This document shows, piece by piece, positions 17,183-26,839 of a stretch of 49,686 nt of DNA (position 1 is its first letter; the number at the start of each line of letters is the position of its first letter). The notes beneath the pieces were generated by a model. It saw nothing but the letters and a program-made list of their open reading frames with translations. It was not told the DNA's origin and did no database searches. Source of the DNA: an uncultured Ruminococcus sp. (lineage in GTDB: Bacteria; Bacillota; Clostridia; Oscillospirales; Ruminococcaceae); contig CALCRR010000155.1 in the NCBI GenBank assembly GCA_937894495.1, forward strand, positions 1-49,686, in the 5' to 3' direction. Position numbers and translations under genes: made by a program.

Positions 17183-20098
17183 TTATAACTCAACTCCAAT
17201 GCTGCGGAGCTTTTCTGTTCTTTCGGCAGACAATTTGCCGTTGGAATACAGCCTTTTCTGCCCTGACACCCAAATCGCTAACGGTTTTTCGCTATCCATG
17301 CTTCTGGGCAGTCTGCCGCAGTTCTCAATAAAGTTTTTTAACGCTTCATATTTATCCGACCACCCTCTGTCACCGTGAATAAGACATTTTATGTCAATGC
17401 CTAAGCTGTTGATTTTTCTAAGCTTATCATCGGAAAGTTCTCCCTTCCGCATGAGCTTGTACTGCCTTATGACCCAATATCGGAGATATGCACCTTCTTC
17501 GGTCGTATAATCCTCTGGGATTATTTTGCTTCCAAATTCGGATATATATTTTTTAAGTTCTTCAAATCCGATATTCCATGCTTCTTCTCTTGTTGTGGCT
17601 TTTGAGCCTTTGAAACTTGCAGTTATACCGTATTTTTCAAGCATCACTTTATGTTCTTCGGTTATCGGGCAATTCTTTCTTCTTAACAATCGTCTTTGCC
17701 TTTCGACCCAATCCCCGAGCTTGAAGCCGTCATCACAAATATAAGTACCGGTGAAGTCAGTATTTCCGTGTTCTCTCACATAATTCTCCAAGTGTCCGAA
17801 AGCAGTATCCCACAATTCGTCGGAATATGTTTCCCACCGCATTCCGAGAGAATCGAGCTGCCTAATCTTATCTTCAGACAGATTACCCTCCCTGCGGTCA
17901 CGCCTTTGCTTAGTGAGCCAAGCGCAGAGCTTTCTGCCCTGAGCAGTCTTGTAGTCCTGCGGAACATTCAAGTCTCCGTTTTCTTCAAGATATTTCTTTG
18001 CTTCATCGAACATCTGCTGCCACAGATCTTTCGTAGGCTTCCAAAGCATACCAATCTCTTCAAGCCGTTTTATGTACTCATCGCAAAGCGTTCCTTTTTT
18101 ATTCTGCCTGCGCTTTTGTTCAAGCCAGTAACCAAGCCTAAAACCATCATCGGTGATATATGTGATTGGCGGATTCAGATTTCCGTTTTGATGATAATAC
18201 CGCACCGCATATTTATAGCCGTGTTCAAATTTATACTCCATCGTATTCCAGACCATGCCTATGCGGTCAAGACGGGCGATTTGCTCATCTGTCAGCTCGT
18301 CTTTTTTCTGCCGCAGATGTGTGATCCAATAACCAAGTTTCAGACCAGACGGTGTGATATATTTATAATCCATATACAGACTGCCATGTTCGTTGAAATA
18401 CTCCATAGCTTCAAGGTAGTTTTTCTCCCACTGATCAGACAGCGGATTCCACACCATACCGATACTGTCGAGCAATTTTTTCTTTTCGGGTGTCACCACA
18501 GTATAACGCTTGTTTGCATATGCACTCCGCATACGCTGTAACCAAATACTGAGTTTCAGACCGTCAACAATATATCCTCTCGGCACATTAAGATCGCCGT
18601 TTTGCTCATAGTATTCTTTGGCTTTCTCAAAGTATCTGTTCCATATATAATCGAGGTGGCTGTCCCATACAACACCGATAGCTTCCAGCTTGTCGATCTG
18701 CACTTGTGTCAGCGGCTTATCGGTCTTGTCTGCATAGGCCAAACGCTGAATGGTCAGCCATCGCCCGAGAGCATACCCTTCTTCTGTATGGTAATTCGCC
18801 GGAATTATCAGATCACCGTTCTGCTCATAATATTCCTTTGCCTTTTCATACATAATATCCCATGAAGCGGAAAGCACTCCCTCCAGCTCATCAAACAGCT
18901 TGCGGCAGTCTCTTACTTCGTCAAGAACTTCAAAATGGTCGTTCACGATAACACGGCTATCTCCGGTATAGCGGTAATAGGTGATCGCTGCCTGCATTTC
19001 TTCTTTTATAGTGTCTATACTGTAAAGATTTTCGATATTATTTACAATGTCGAATATGACGGCATTTGTGGATTTGCTTGCACTCAGCGCACGACCTATC
19101 TGCTGCTTGTAGATTATGGGAGATACCGTAGGACGGAGCAGAATTACACCAGAAATGTCCTCAACGTGTACACCCTCGTTGAGCATATCAATGCAGTAAA
19201 GCAGTTTCAAATGCTCCGATCTGTCAGCTTTAAATTCAGCAAACGCCTTACTTGTTTCGGGATCATTGGAATATGCCTTGTAAATGTGCGGTTTGCAGTC
19301 TATCTTAGCAAACCAGCTATCAGCTTCCACAACAGCAATACTCATTGTTTCAAGACTGCTGCAAAAGACGATATATTTGCCCGATCTATTCTCAATGTGT
19401 TTATTAAAGATCACATCAAGTCCGTCAGCATTTTCCAAAGTGCGCCGAAGTGCTTCAAGATATTTCGTTGCTTCGTCACGAACTGCTTTGCTTTTTGCTC
19501 CAGCTATCTTTGTTTCATATTTTTCAAGCTCTTTCTGATACGAATAGACTGTCAGAACGTATTTCGGCGGATTTAATATTCCCCTTACGATAGCTTCGCC
19601 AAGTGTCATTTCACTTGCAACATTGCCGTCAAACAACTCGTCTGTCATATCACGCTGATTGTCAAGATAGCGTATTGCAGTTGCAGACAAACCGAGGACA
19701 GGCACATCGGGATATGCTTTCAGGACAGCATCAACTCCGGCTCCCCAAAGCTCCGCACCGCACCTATGAAACTCATCGAGAATTATGTAATCAGGCTGGA
19801 TCTCCGCTATTTCGTCCTTTGTTACGTTCATCAGTTTTGCATAGGTGTAAAATTTCACGTTCTCCGGCTGATAGCCGTCAGAAGTCTCGGCAAGATTTTC
19901 AAGCTGTGTCTGATAGATATATTTTGACGGAGAGAGCCAGCATATCGTTTTATCGGGATTGTCCTCGCAAAGCTTGAAACCTATGAAACTCTTGCCCGTG
20001 CCGGTAGGGTGGATCACGGCAGCCTTGCCGCGCTCGGAGAGCATTGTTACAGCGGCATCATACGCTGTCTTGTTATGCTCAAATAATTGCATTGCCAT
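17183..20098 (-). CDS. SF2 helicase with eight helicase-associated repeats
   Basis: The 971-aa protein has a helicase core: Walker A PTGTGKS at 31-37, DEFH box at 108-111, LSAT at 137-140 and QQIGRALSAS at 332-341. From about residue 410 it consists of eight tandem helicase-associated repeats of about 70 residues. Each has a YY or YF helix, a GxL motif, an RW or YW helix, and ends in L..IGM.W. The HA repeats are thought to bind nucleic acid. The ATG at 20098 has AGGTGG upstream; an earlier frame adds 15 residues without a site. It is a paralog of the gene directly upstream, which it follows by 22 bases. Confidence 0.85.
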   Translation of the reverse strand: MAMQLFEHNKTAYDAAVTMLSERGKAAVIHPTGTGKSFIGFKLCEDNPDKTICWLSPSKYIYQTQLENLAETSDGYQPENVKFYTYAKLMNVTKDEIAEIQPDYIILDEFHRCGAELWGAGVDAVLKAYPDVPVLGLSATAIRYLDNQRDMTDELFDGNVASEMTLGEAIVRGILNPPKYVLTVYSYQKELEKYETKIAGAKSKAVRDEATKYLEALRRTLENADGLDVIFNKHIENRSGKYIVFCSSLETMSIAVVEADSWFAKIDCKPHIYKAYSNDPETSKAFAEFKADRSEHLKLLYCIDMLNEGVHVEDISGVILLRPTVSPIIYKQQIGRALSASKSTNAVIFDIVNNIENLYSIDTIKEEMQAAITYYRYTGDSRVIVNDHFEVLDEVRDCRKLFDELEGVLSASWDIMYEKAKEYYEQNGDLIIPANYHTEEGYALGRWLTIQRLAYADKTDKPLTQVQIDKLEAIGVVWDSHLDYIWNRYFEKAKEYYEQNGDLNVPRGYIVDGLKLSIWLQRMRSAYANKRYTVVTPEKKKLLDSIGMVWNPLSDQWEKNYLEAMEYFNEHGSLYMDYKYITPSGLKLGYWITHLRQKKDELTDEQIARLDRIGMVWNTMEYKFEHGYKYAVRYYHQNGNLNPPITYITDDGFRLGYWLEQKRRQNKKGTLCDEYIKRLEEIGMLWKPTKDLWQQMFDEAKKYLEENGDLNVPQDYKTAQGRKLCAWLTKQRRDRREGNLSEDKIRQLDSLGMRWETYSDELWDTAFGHLENYVREHGNTDFTGTYICDDGFKLGDWVERQRRLLRRKNCPITEEHKVMLEKYGITASFKGSKATTREEAWNIGFEELKKYISEFGSKIIPEDYTTEEGAYLRYWVIRQYKLMRKGELSDDKLRKINSLGIDIKCLIHGDRGWSDKYEALKNFIENCGRLPRSMDSEKPLAIWVSGQKRLYSNGKLSAERTEKLRSIGVEL

Positions 20099-20120
20099 GT
20101 GATCCACCTCTTTTACAGTT

Positions 20121-23100
20121 TTATATTGCCACACCGACCTCACGCAGTCTCTTTATCTGCTCATCGGTCAATATATTTTGTTTTGCTTTATTCTTCTGAT
20201 TATTTATCCAGACCGCCATAGGAAATTCGTCTTTTCTTCTCGCCGAGTAAAACGGAAGTCTGCCCTTATCGGCAACAAAGACCTTTACACGTTCAAATTG
20301 ACTGTCCCATTGGCGTTCCGCTGGGCTTTTCATATCCTGCGATATACCGATTTTTGCCAGCTTTTCAAGCTGTTCGGGAGTGCGTTTTGTTTTTACAAAA
20401 CCCTTTACGATTTTTGTTTCGTTTTTTATCCACGCTTTTAAATTGCCGTCGGGAGCTTCATGATCATCGGGAATGTTTGTAATTTCACCGTGTTCAGAAT
20501 AATACTGTGCCGCCGCTTCATACATTTTATCCCAATGCGATCTTTTGACATACAAACTGAGCTGTAATATCTGCTGTATAAGCTCTGTCTGCTCGGTATC
20601 CGTGATACTCCCTGCATTTAGCCTTGAATGCTGGTTTTTTATCCAGTACATGATACGGATACCCTTGTATTCCGTATCGTCTGTAAGGTCGTCGGGATCG
20701 TGCGACTGAACATATTCCAAAACAGTATTTGCTTTATCGAACCACTTTGGCTTTCTTTTTTCACGCTTCGTTGACCTATCCTGCAAAAACGGATAGCCGA
20801 TAGCAAGGAGCTTTTTCTTTCTGTCCTCGGATAGTGTGCCGTTCCTATCGGCTTTTCGCTGATCGGATACCCACGAATAGAGGTCATAACCGCTTTCGCT
20901 TAATGTACCCTGCGGAAAATATGTTATGTTGTTATCATCAAGATATTTCTTTGCTTCACGATAGCGCTCTTCCCAGGCATCGCTCTTTTCAAGGCGTACA
21001 CCGAGCTTTTCAAAATGCTCTGTATGCTTTTTGGGCAGTTTTCTTTTACGATATTTCATCTTGCAATTAGCGACCCATCTGCCGAGTTTATATCCATCCT
21101 CACAGACAACTTCGCCGTTTACTGCTTCAACACCGTTTTCGGCAATAAATTCTTCAAGGTGCTGAAATCCCTGTACATAGGAATTTTTGACACGCTTTTC
21201 AAAAGCATTGTCCCAATCCATACCGACAGCGGTCAAACGCTCCTTATGGTCGGCGGACATATTGCCGTCACGATACTGAGCCTTCTGCTGTCTGAGCCAG
21301 ATGCCAAGCTGAAAATCACCGACTGTATAATTTTTCGGTATGTTCAGGTCTCCGTGTTCCTCAAAATATGCTTTTGCCATTTCAAAGCGTTCATTCCATT
21401 GTTCTTCGTATAGAGAAGTGCCGTACCGAAAGCCGATAGCTTCCAGTTTTGCAAGCTGTTCGGTAGTAAGCTGTTTCTTACGTTTTCCCTCGGCGATCAG
21501 CTTTTGCTCGTTGAGCCATTTACTGAGCCAAACGCCGTTGACAACATATTTTGCAGGAACGTTCAAATTGCCGTGTTCCTCAAAATAAGCCTTTGCAAGC
21601 TGATACTTTTCTTCCCACGGATCAGACTTTTCAAGTGTAAAGCCTATCTCACGGAGCTTTGCAATATGCTCTTCGGAGATACGCCCCTGTTCATAAAAAT
21701 CACGCTGGCGGCGAATCCATCTTCCGAGCTGTATGCCGGTTTCCGTTTTGTAGGCGGCAGGCATTTCAAAAGTACCGTTTTTCTGATAATAATCACAAAG
21801 AGCCTGAAAAGCATCGTTCCATTGCTTTTCGTATTTGGTCTCCCATATCATGCCGAGTGCATCAAGACGGGCTATCTGATCGTCAGTCAGCTCTTTTCGG
21901 GCTTTTCCTTTTCCGAGACGGCTGCTGCGTAAATGATTCAGCCATTGACCGAGCCTTATCCCGCTGCTGTCAACATAATTGTAAGGCATATTTAAGTCAC
22001 CATGCTCACGGTGATAACGCACGGCGGCAGCATAGTTTTCTTCCCACAAATAATCAAGCACAGCCCAGACCATGCCGATTTCTTCAAGTGCCTTTACACG
22101 TTCATCGGTCAGATAATTGCTTTTGATACCGCTGCTTTTATATACACGGAGCTGTGACAGCCATCTGCCGAGAGTAACACCTTCGCTGTCAACATAGGCA
22201 GCCGGTGTAAGAAGATCGCCATGCTCATCATAATACCGCTTTGCCGCTGTGTAATAGCGTTCCCATGCAACATCTTTTACAGACTCCCAACGCATACCAA
22301 GGGAATTCAGCTTGTCGATCTGCACCTGAGTGAGATTGCCATTGACATCGCCCTTATACACCCTGCGCTGTGTGAGAAGCCAAAGACCGAGGGAATATCC
22401 TTCTGGTGTAAAATACCTTTTGGGAACTTCTATATCACCATACTGCTCATAATATTTCTTCGCCTGCTCATACATCAAGTCCCATGAAGCTGAAAGCGTT
22501 CCCTCCAGTTCATCAAACAGGCTCTTGCAGTCCGCAACCTTATCGACCAGCTCAAAAGTCTCGTTGACAACAAAGCCTTCGCCGCCGTGAGAACGGTAAT
22601 ACTGGATTGCTACCTGCATTTCTTCCTCGATTGCATCTATGCTGTACAGGTTCTCAATATTGTTGACAATATCGAAGATAACGGGATTGCAGGACTTTGA
22701 AGCAGACAGCGCACGACCGATCTGTTGTTTATATATTATGGGTGAAATGGTAGGGCGGAGCAGAATAACGCCCGATACATCGGGAACGTGTACGCCCTCG
22801 TTGAGAGCATCAATACAGTATAAGAGCTTTAGGTGCTTCGGCTCGCTATCTGCCTTAAAATCAGCAAATGATTTGCTTGCAGTCGGGTCATCGGAATAGA
22901 CCGAGTAAATATGCGGTTTTTTATCGACTTTTCTGAACCATTCCTTTGCTTTTTCCATCATATCCTGCATATGTTCCAGATTAGCGCAGAACACGATATA
23001 TTTGCCGGCTCTGTCCTCAATATGTTTATCGAACAGCACATCGAGATTTTCAGCCTTATCAAGCGCACGGCGGAGAGCTTCAAGCACCTTTTCGGCGGCA

Positions 23101-23723
23101 TCTCTTGTAGCCTTGTTTTTTGCGGAGCGTACACGCTTTTCGTATTTCTCCAAATCTTGCTGATACGAAAATATCGAGAGAATATACTTGGGCGGAGCAA
23201 GTATTCCACGGACGATTGCTTCGCCGAGGGTCATTTCACTTGCGACATTGCCGTCAAACAACTCGTCCGTCATATCACGCTGGTTATCGAGGTAACGAAT
23301 AGCTGTTGCAGACAGACCGAGAACAGGTACATCGGGATACGCTTTCAGGACAGCATCTACGCCTGCGCCCCAAAGCTCTGCGCCGCACCTGTGAAATTCA
23401 TCGAGTATTATGTAATCGGGTTTGATTTCGGCAATTTCGTCCTCTGTTACGTTCATCAGCTTGGCGTATGTATAGAACTTGACATTTTCCGGCTGATAAC
23501 CGTCAGAAGTCTCGGCAAGGTTTTCAAGCTGGGTCTGATAAATGTATCGTGAGGGTGAGAGCCAGCAGATAGTCTTGTCGGGATTGTCCTCACATAGCTT
23601 GAAGCCGATGAATGATTTGCCTGTTCCTGTGGGGTGGATCACGGCAGCTTTGCGGCGCTCGGAGAGCATACGGACGGTTGCTTCATATGCTGTTTTGTTA
23701 TGCTCAAATAGGTTCATTGCCAT
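20121..23723 (-). CDS. SF2 helicase with about eleven helicase-associated repeats
   Basis: The 1200-aa protein shares an almost identical helicase core with the next gene (same PTGTGKS, DEFHR, LSATAIR and QQIGRALSAS). It carries about eleven HA repeats; repeats 9-11 are the most diverged. The ATG at 23723 has GAGGTGG directly upstream. Its start lies only about 26 bases past the terminator of the polysaccharide operon, so its own promoter, if any, must be very close or upstream. HA helicases occur widely in gut bacteria and their cellular role is not known to me. Confidence 0.85.
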   Translation of the reverse strand: MAMNLFEHNKTAYEATVRMLSERRKAAVIHPTGTGKSFIGFKLCEDNPDKTICWLSPSRYIYQTQLENLAETSDGYQPENVKFYTYAKLMNVTEDEIAEIKPDYIILDEFHRCGAELWGAGVDAVLKAYPDVPVLGLSATAIRYLDNQRDMTDELFDGNVASEMTLGEAIVRGILAPPKYILSIFSYQQDLEKYEKRVRSAKNKATRDAAEKVLEALRRALDKAENLDVLFDKHIEDRAGKYIVFCANLEHMQDMMEKAKEWFRKVDKKPHIYSVYSDDPTASKSFADFKADSEPKHLKLLYCIDALNEGVHVPDVSGVILLRPTISPIIYKQQIGRALSASKSCNPVIFDIVNNIENLYSIDAIEEEMQVAIQYYRSHGGEGFVVNETFELVDKVADCKSLFDELEGTLSASWDLMYEQAKKYYEQYGDIEVPKRYFTPEGYSLGLWLLTQRRVYKGDVNGNLTQVQIDKLNSLGMRWESVKDVAWERYYTAAKRYYDEHGDLLTPAAYVDSEGVTLGRWLSQLRVYKSSGIKSNYLTDERVKALEEIGMVWAVLDYLWEENYAAAVRYHREHGDLNMPYNYVDSSGIRLGQWLNHLRSSRLGKGKARKELTDDQIARLDALGMIWETKYEKQWNDAFQALCDYYQKNGTFEMPAAYKTETGIQLGRWIRRQRDFYEQGRISEEHIAKLREIGFTLEKSDPWEEKYQLAKAYFEEHGNLNVPAKYVVNGVWLSKWLNEQKLIAEGKRKKQLTTEQLAKLEAIGFRYGTSLYEEQWNERFEMAKAYFEEHGDLNIPKNYTVGDFQLGIWLRQQKAQYRDGNMSADHKERLTAVGMDWDNAFEKRVKNSYVQGFQHLEEFIAENGVEAVNGEVVCEDGYKLGRWVANCKMKYRKRKLPKKHTEHFEKLGVRLEKSDAWEERYREAKKYLDDNNITYFPQGTLSESGYDLYSWVSDQRKADRNGTLSEDRKKKLLAIGYPFLQDRSTKREKRKPKWFDKANTVLEYVQSHDPDDLTDDTEYKGIRIMYWIKNQHSRLNAGSITDTEQTELIQQILQLSLYVKRSHWDKMYEAAAQYYSEHGEITNIPDDHEAPDGNLKAWIKNETKIVKGFVKTKRTPEQLEKLAKIGISQDMKSPAERQWDSQFERVKVFVADKGRLPFYSARRKDEFPMAVWINNQKNKAKQNILTDEQIKRLREVGVAI

Positions 23724-23748
23724 AAAATCCACCTCGGTTTCTTTTTAA

Positions 23749-23770
23749 AAAGCACCACTATGGGTGCTTT
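23749..23770 (-). terminator. Rho-independent terminator of the polysaccharide operon
   Basis: Stem AAAGCACC / GGTGCTTT with loop ACTATG. Read on the minus strand it is followed by TTTTT, as expected for a terminator past the gene at 23777. It stands only 26 bases before the start of the helicase gene on the same strand, so partial read-through may matter. Confidence 0.8.
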
Positions 23771-23776
23771 GTTAAA

Positions 23777-24886
23777 TCATATTCTTGTAAGAGTCTTTAT
23801 TTCTGAAAGCACCCTTTTTCGGTTTTTTGTAAGCATAAGACCTATCCTGTATATGAACAGGAACGGGATCAATATTTTATGTTTATAGAAGAAAGGATAG
23901 CTTGCCCTTATTTCAGGCAATGTAGGAAAAAGCCTTCTGCATAGGTACTTTATCTTCGATGTCAATGTTTTATCAACCGAATTGATGACCCTATTCTCAG
24001 TTGTTCCGTATGTTCCCGAGAATATGTAGTAATCAAGGAGCTGCTTTTCGTCAGTATCGAGCTGGTTTCCGCTAAATACTTTCATAGCAAGATTTCTTCT
24101 CTTCTGTTCAAAATCTGCTATATTCAGCTTTTCAAGTTCTTTGCGGATATATTCCATATCAAGTTTATCCGAAAAGTGATTCAGAAAAACATAGGTGTCA
24201 ACTAAAGAACGCAGTCCGGTTCCTCCTTTGATGAAATGCTTGTGTTCATGAGCTGTTATAAACACATAGAAATCCTCATTAGAAAAATGAAAGCCATAAT
24301 TACTATTATCATCATGCAATAATTTTGAAACTATATTGCCATAATAACTGTTCATTGTTTCATTATGCGCAATACCAAATAACTCCGTATGCATTTCAAA
24401 GTTACATACAGGTTTCTTTATAAAAGCTAAATCATGACCGGAATCATCATGTTGCATCACAAAACCTAAGTCAAGCATAATTTCTTTAACTGTTTCGATA
24501 TATGACTTCTCAAAGAGTATATCATTATCGCACATTTGGCGCATACCGACCATTGGATAAAGGTTTTGCAGAATTATACCTTTAAGCGGCATATACCAAA
24601 TACCTGCTTTTTCAAGCTCAGAGATAACTTTTTCTCGCTCAATATCCATCGTTATATTTTTTCGGATAGCCTTGCCCTTTTCCTTCCTGAAACGTTCATC
24701 TTTAACCCCGGCACTTTCAAGGGCATAGGCAGCTATTGCTGTAAGCGAATGAGTTTTGGCAACAGAATATATTTGAGAAAGAGCCATTTTCTCTATTTTT
24801 TCTTGCGAGGGTATTTTATCATTTAATACGCATCTTATAAGGTATATCAAATAGTATGCGGATTGCTTGTAGTCATGTTTTGTCAT
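23777..24886 (-). CDS. Nucleotidyltransferase-family protein, last gene of the polysaccharide operon
   Basis: The 369-aa protein resembles the uncharacterised nucleotidyltransferase family often found in capsule clusters. It has a LKGIILQNLYP segment near residue 105, followed by an MRQMCDNDILF stretch with the metal-binding DxD. A later DLAFIKKPVCNFEMH resembles the second half of the active site. The substrate is unknown; a sugar- or lipid-linked modification of the glycan is possible. It ends just before the operon terminator. An upstream gap of about 230 bases separates it from the flippase. Confidence 0.65.
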   Translation of the reverse strand: MTKHDYKQSAYYLIYLIRCVLNDKIPSQEKIEKMALSQIYSVAKTHSLTAIAAYALESAGVKDERFRKEKGKAIRKNITMDIEREKVISELEKAGIWYMPLKGIILQNLYPMVGMRQMCDNDILFEKSYIETVKEIMLDLGFVMQHDDSGHDLAFIKKPVCNFEMHTELFGIAHNETMNSYYGNIVSKLLHDDNSNYGFHFSNEDFYVFITAHEHKHFIKGGTGLRSLVDTYVFLNHFSDKLDMEYIRKELEKLNIADFEQKRRNLAMKVFSGNQLDTDEKQLLDYYIFSGTYGTTENRVINSVDKTLTSKIKYLCRRLFPTLPEIRASYPFFYKHKILIPFLFIYRIGLMLTKNRKRVLSEIKTLTRI

Positions 24887-25120
24887 AATGTCACGCTATA
24901 ATGTCAAATAATAGATGTAAGAATTAGTCACGCTTAAAAATATCTACTGCAACACTATCAATCCGTTCCTCATTCCGCAGTTTCAACTTGACTTTGATCT
25001 TGGTTATTTCATATATTTTAAGTTAATCTTGCTAAAATGTGTCGGAAACAATTCCGGTGGAGCGAAAAAGCAGCATGTGACAACTCCAGAGCTCGTAAAC
25101 AAATAACTCAATTTTGTCCA
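24887..25120. other. Intergenic region between flippase and nucleotidyltransferase genes
   Basis: No gene or clear terminator was found here. A short plus-strand open stretch reads SGGAKKQHVTTPELVNK near the right end, which may be a decayed remnant of a mobile gene. A minus-strand promoter for the nucleotidyltransferase gene could lie here, but none stood out. Confidence 0.3.
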
Positions 25121-26575
25121 TCACTTTTTAAGATTTGAAAATACTTGTTTCAATAAAGCAAGGAGTATTTCGTTCTTGATAATAATCAACATAATCCCAT
25201 ATAATAATATTGAGCAAGGAATAATAACGCATAGTCTAATAATGTTATCCTCTATCAAGGGAGAAACTAATTGATAAAAAATCACAATCATAACAGTTCC
25301 CAATAATGAATGTCCTAGATTCGTTAATACTATTCGTTTGTCAAAGTATTTTGATTTATCTTTTACACTAATATAACAAATAAATAATACTAGGAATTCT
25401 GAAATAACTGTTGTAATTGCCGCACCAATTGTTCCCCAAATCGGAATAAAAAAAAGATTAAGCAAGAAATTTGTTATAGCACTTATTAATGTCGCAATAA
25501 GATTGTCCTTTTCTTTTCCTATAGTAACATTTAAACAAGCAGTTATTAGCCCACCAAAAATAGCAAATATAAGTGCGATTGACAAAACTCGTAATGAATC
25601 TGCCGCCTCTACATACTTTACTCCTCCAAAAGTTACCACAACATCATCTGCTAAACAAATTAGTCCAACTGACGCTGGAATCAAAATAATAGAGAGTATC
25701 CCCCACGTCTTAGAATAAAGCAGTTTATACTTTGGGTAGTCGTTTTCTCCAACAAAATATGCAAGTCTAGGAACTGTAACAGCATATATTGCTCCTAAAG
25801 AAGCTTTAACTATACTATACATCTTTGCAGAAACTGAATACAGTCCGGCATAATAATCTCCTTTATACCAACCAAGCATTGTTATGTCGAAATTTACATA
25901 AATGGAGACAGCTAAAGTGTTGGCAAATAAAATCAGCAATGGTTTAATATGATGGCTAATACACATATGTCTAGTAAATCGAAGATTAACATATCGCTTA
26001 CAATAATACCAATTCAGTAAACATACAATACCACTCGGTAACACTGTCAATATCGCATAGACTAAATAATCCTCTGGTTTTTTTATAAGTAAAAAAACTA
26101 GAACAAGATTGATAATGTATATGATTATTGTTCGTATCGTTATAAAAGCAAAATCTTCAAATATAGTATTTACCCAATCAATAGAAAAAACCTGAAATAC
26201 TATCGAAAACCCAAGAATTAGGAATAATATTTTGTATTCTGAAAACTTATTGATACAGAACACAGAAACGGTTAGTAAAATACATGATAACACAGTGCTA
26301 AAGATGTTAATAGAAAAAATCTGTGATACTAATTTCGAAAATGCTTCTTTATCATCGCGCACCTTTGAGCCTTCTCTAACCGCATATGTTGATATACCCA
26401 ACATTGCAATCATTGTAAAATATGAAACAATAGATGAAATATATGATACTTTTCCTACTCCATCTGTATCCAAAACATGTAGTATATACGGATATGTTAT
26501 TAAAGGGAAAAAAACCGACATCAATGTTTTTATTACATTTAACGTTGCATTAATCTTTATACTTTTATTTCTCAT
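25121..26575 (-). CDS. wzx: Polysaccharide flippase, Wzx-type
   Basis: The protein is 484 aa with about 12-14 hydrophobic helices spread over its whole length. It opens with a short basic segment and a LPxxxxPY-like region (FFPLITYPYILHVLDTDGVG), as in the MOP-family polysaccharide flippases. It would move the undecaprenyl-linked repeat unit across the membrane. It partners the Wzy polymerase at 36529. The sequence is AT-rich compared with the rfb genes, as are its neighbours to about 28580. It lacks a strong ribosome site. Confidence 0.85.
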   Translation of the reverse strand: MRNKSIKINATLNVIKTLMSVFFPLITYPYILHVLDTDGVGKVSYISSIVSYFTMIAMLGISTYAVREGSKVRDDKEAFSKLVSQIFSINIFSTVLSCILLTVSVFCINKFSEYKILFLILGFSIVFQVFSIDWVNTIFEDFAFITIRTIIIYIINLVLVFLLIKKPEDYLVYAILTVLPSGIVCLLNWYYCKRYVNLRFTRHMCISHHIKPLLILFANTLAVSIYVNFDITMLGWYKGDYYAGLYSVSAKMYSIVKASLGAIYAVTVPRLAYFVGENDYPKYKLLYSKTWGILSIILIPASVGLICLADDVVVTFGGVKYVEAADSLRVLSIALIFAIFGGLITACLNVTIGKEKDNLIATLISAITNFLLNLFFIPIWGTIGAAITTVISEFLVLFICYISVKDKSKYFDKRIVLTNLGHSLLGTVMIVIFYQLVSPLIEDNIIRLCVIIPCSILLYGIMLIIIKNEILLALLKQVFSNLKK

Positions 26576-26839
26576 TAAATTATATTAAGCCCTTCTATAA
26601 TTTAGATAAACAAACGAACAATCTCAAGGCAAGTCTCATATATAACCGCTGAACATCCATCCGTAGCTATCGAGATGTGGGAGGAGTATATGAACCACTT
26701 TGATATACATCACAACTGCATATGTAAATCTCGTTGTCATTTGTTTGTGTTAACACCACTATGCATTTCAAATTGCATAACTATTCGTGATAATTTTATG
26801 GAAAAGAATCTTGATAACGCTACTCGGTATTGTTTTAAA
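26576..26839. other. Intergenic stretch, possible gene remnant
   Basis: About 260 bases separate the flippase from the next gene. On the plus strand a frame is open for some 80 codons and contains AEHPSVAIEMWEEYMNHF, which looks like coding sequence, but has no ribosome site and no known match. It may be a relic of a gene replaced by recombination. No convincing promoter or terminator was seen. Confidence 0.3.

Noticed and set aside
17696..18541. Long plus-strand open frame opposite the 8-repeat helicase
   Set aside because: It lies antisense to a clear helicase gene, has no ribosome site and its composition is only the shadow of the HA repeats. The same holds for other plus-strand frames at 18935-19576, 21015-21413 and 22911-23552.
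18000..23000. Regularly repeated DNA motifs that could suggest CRISPR or tandem repeats
   Set aside because: They are the coding traces of HA repeats of about 70 codons that differ in sequence; there are no identical short repeats with unique spacers.
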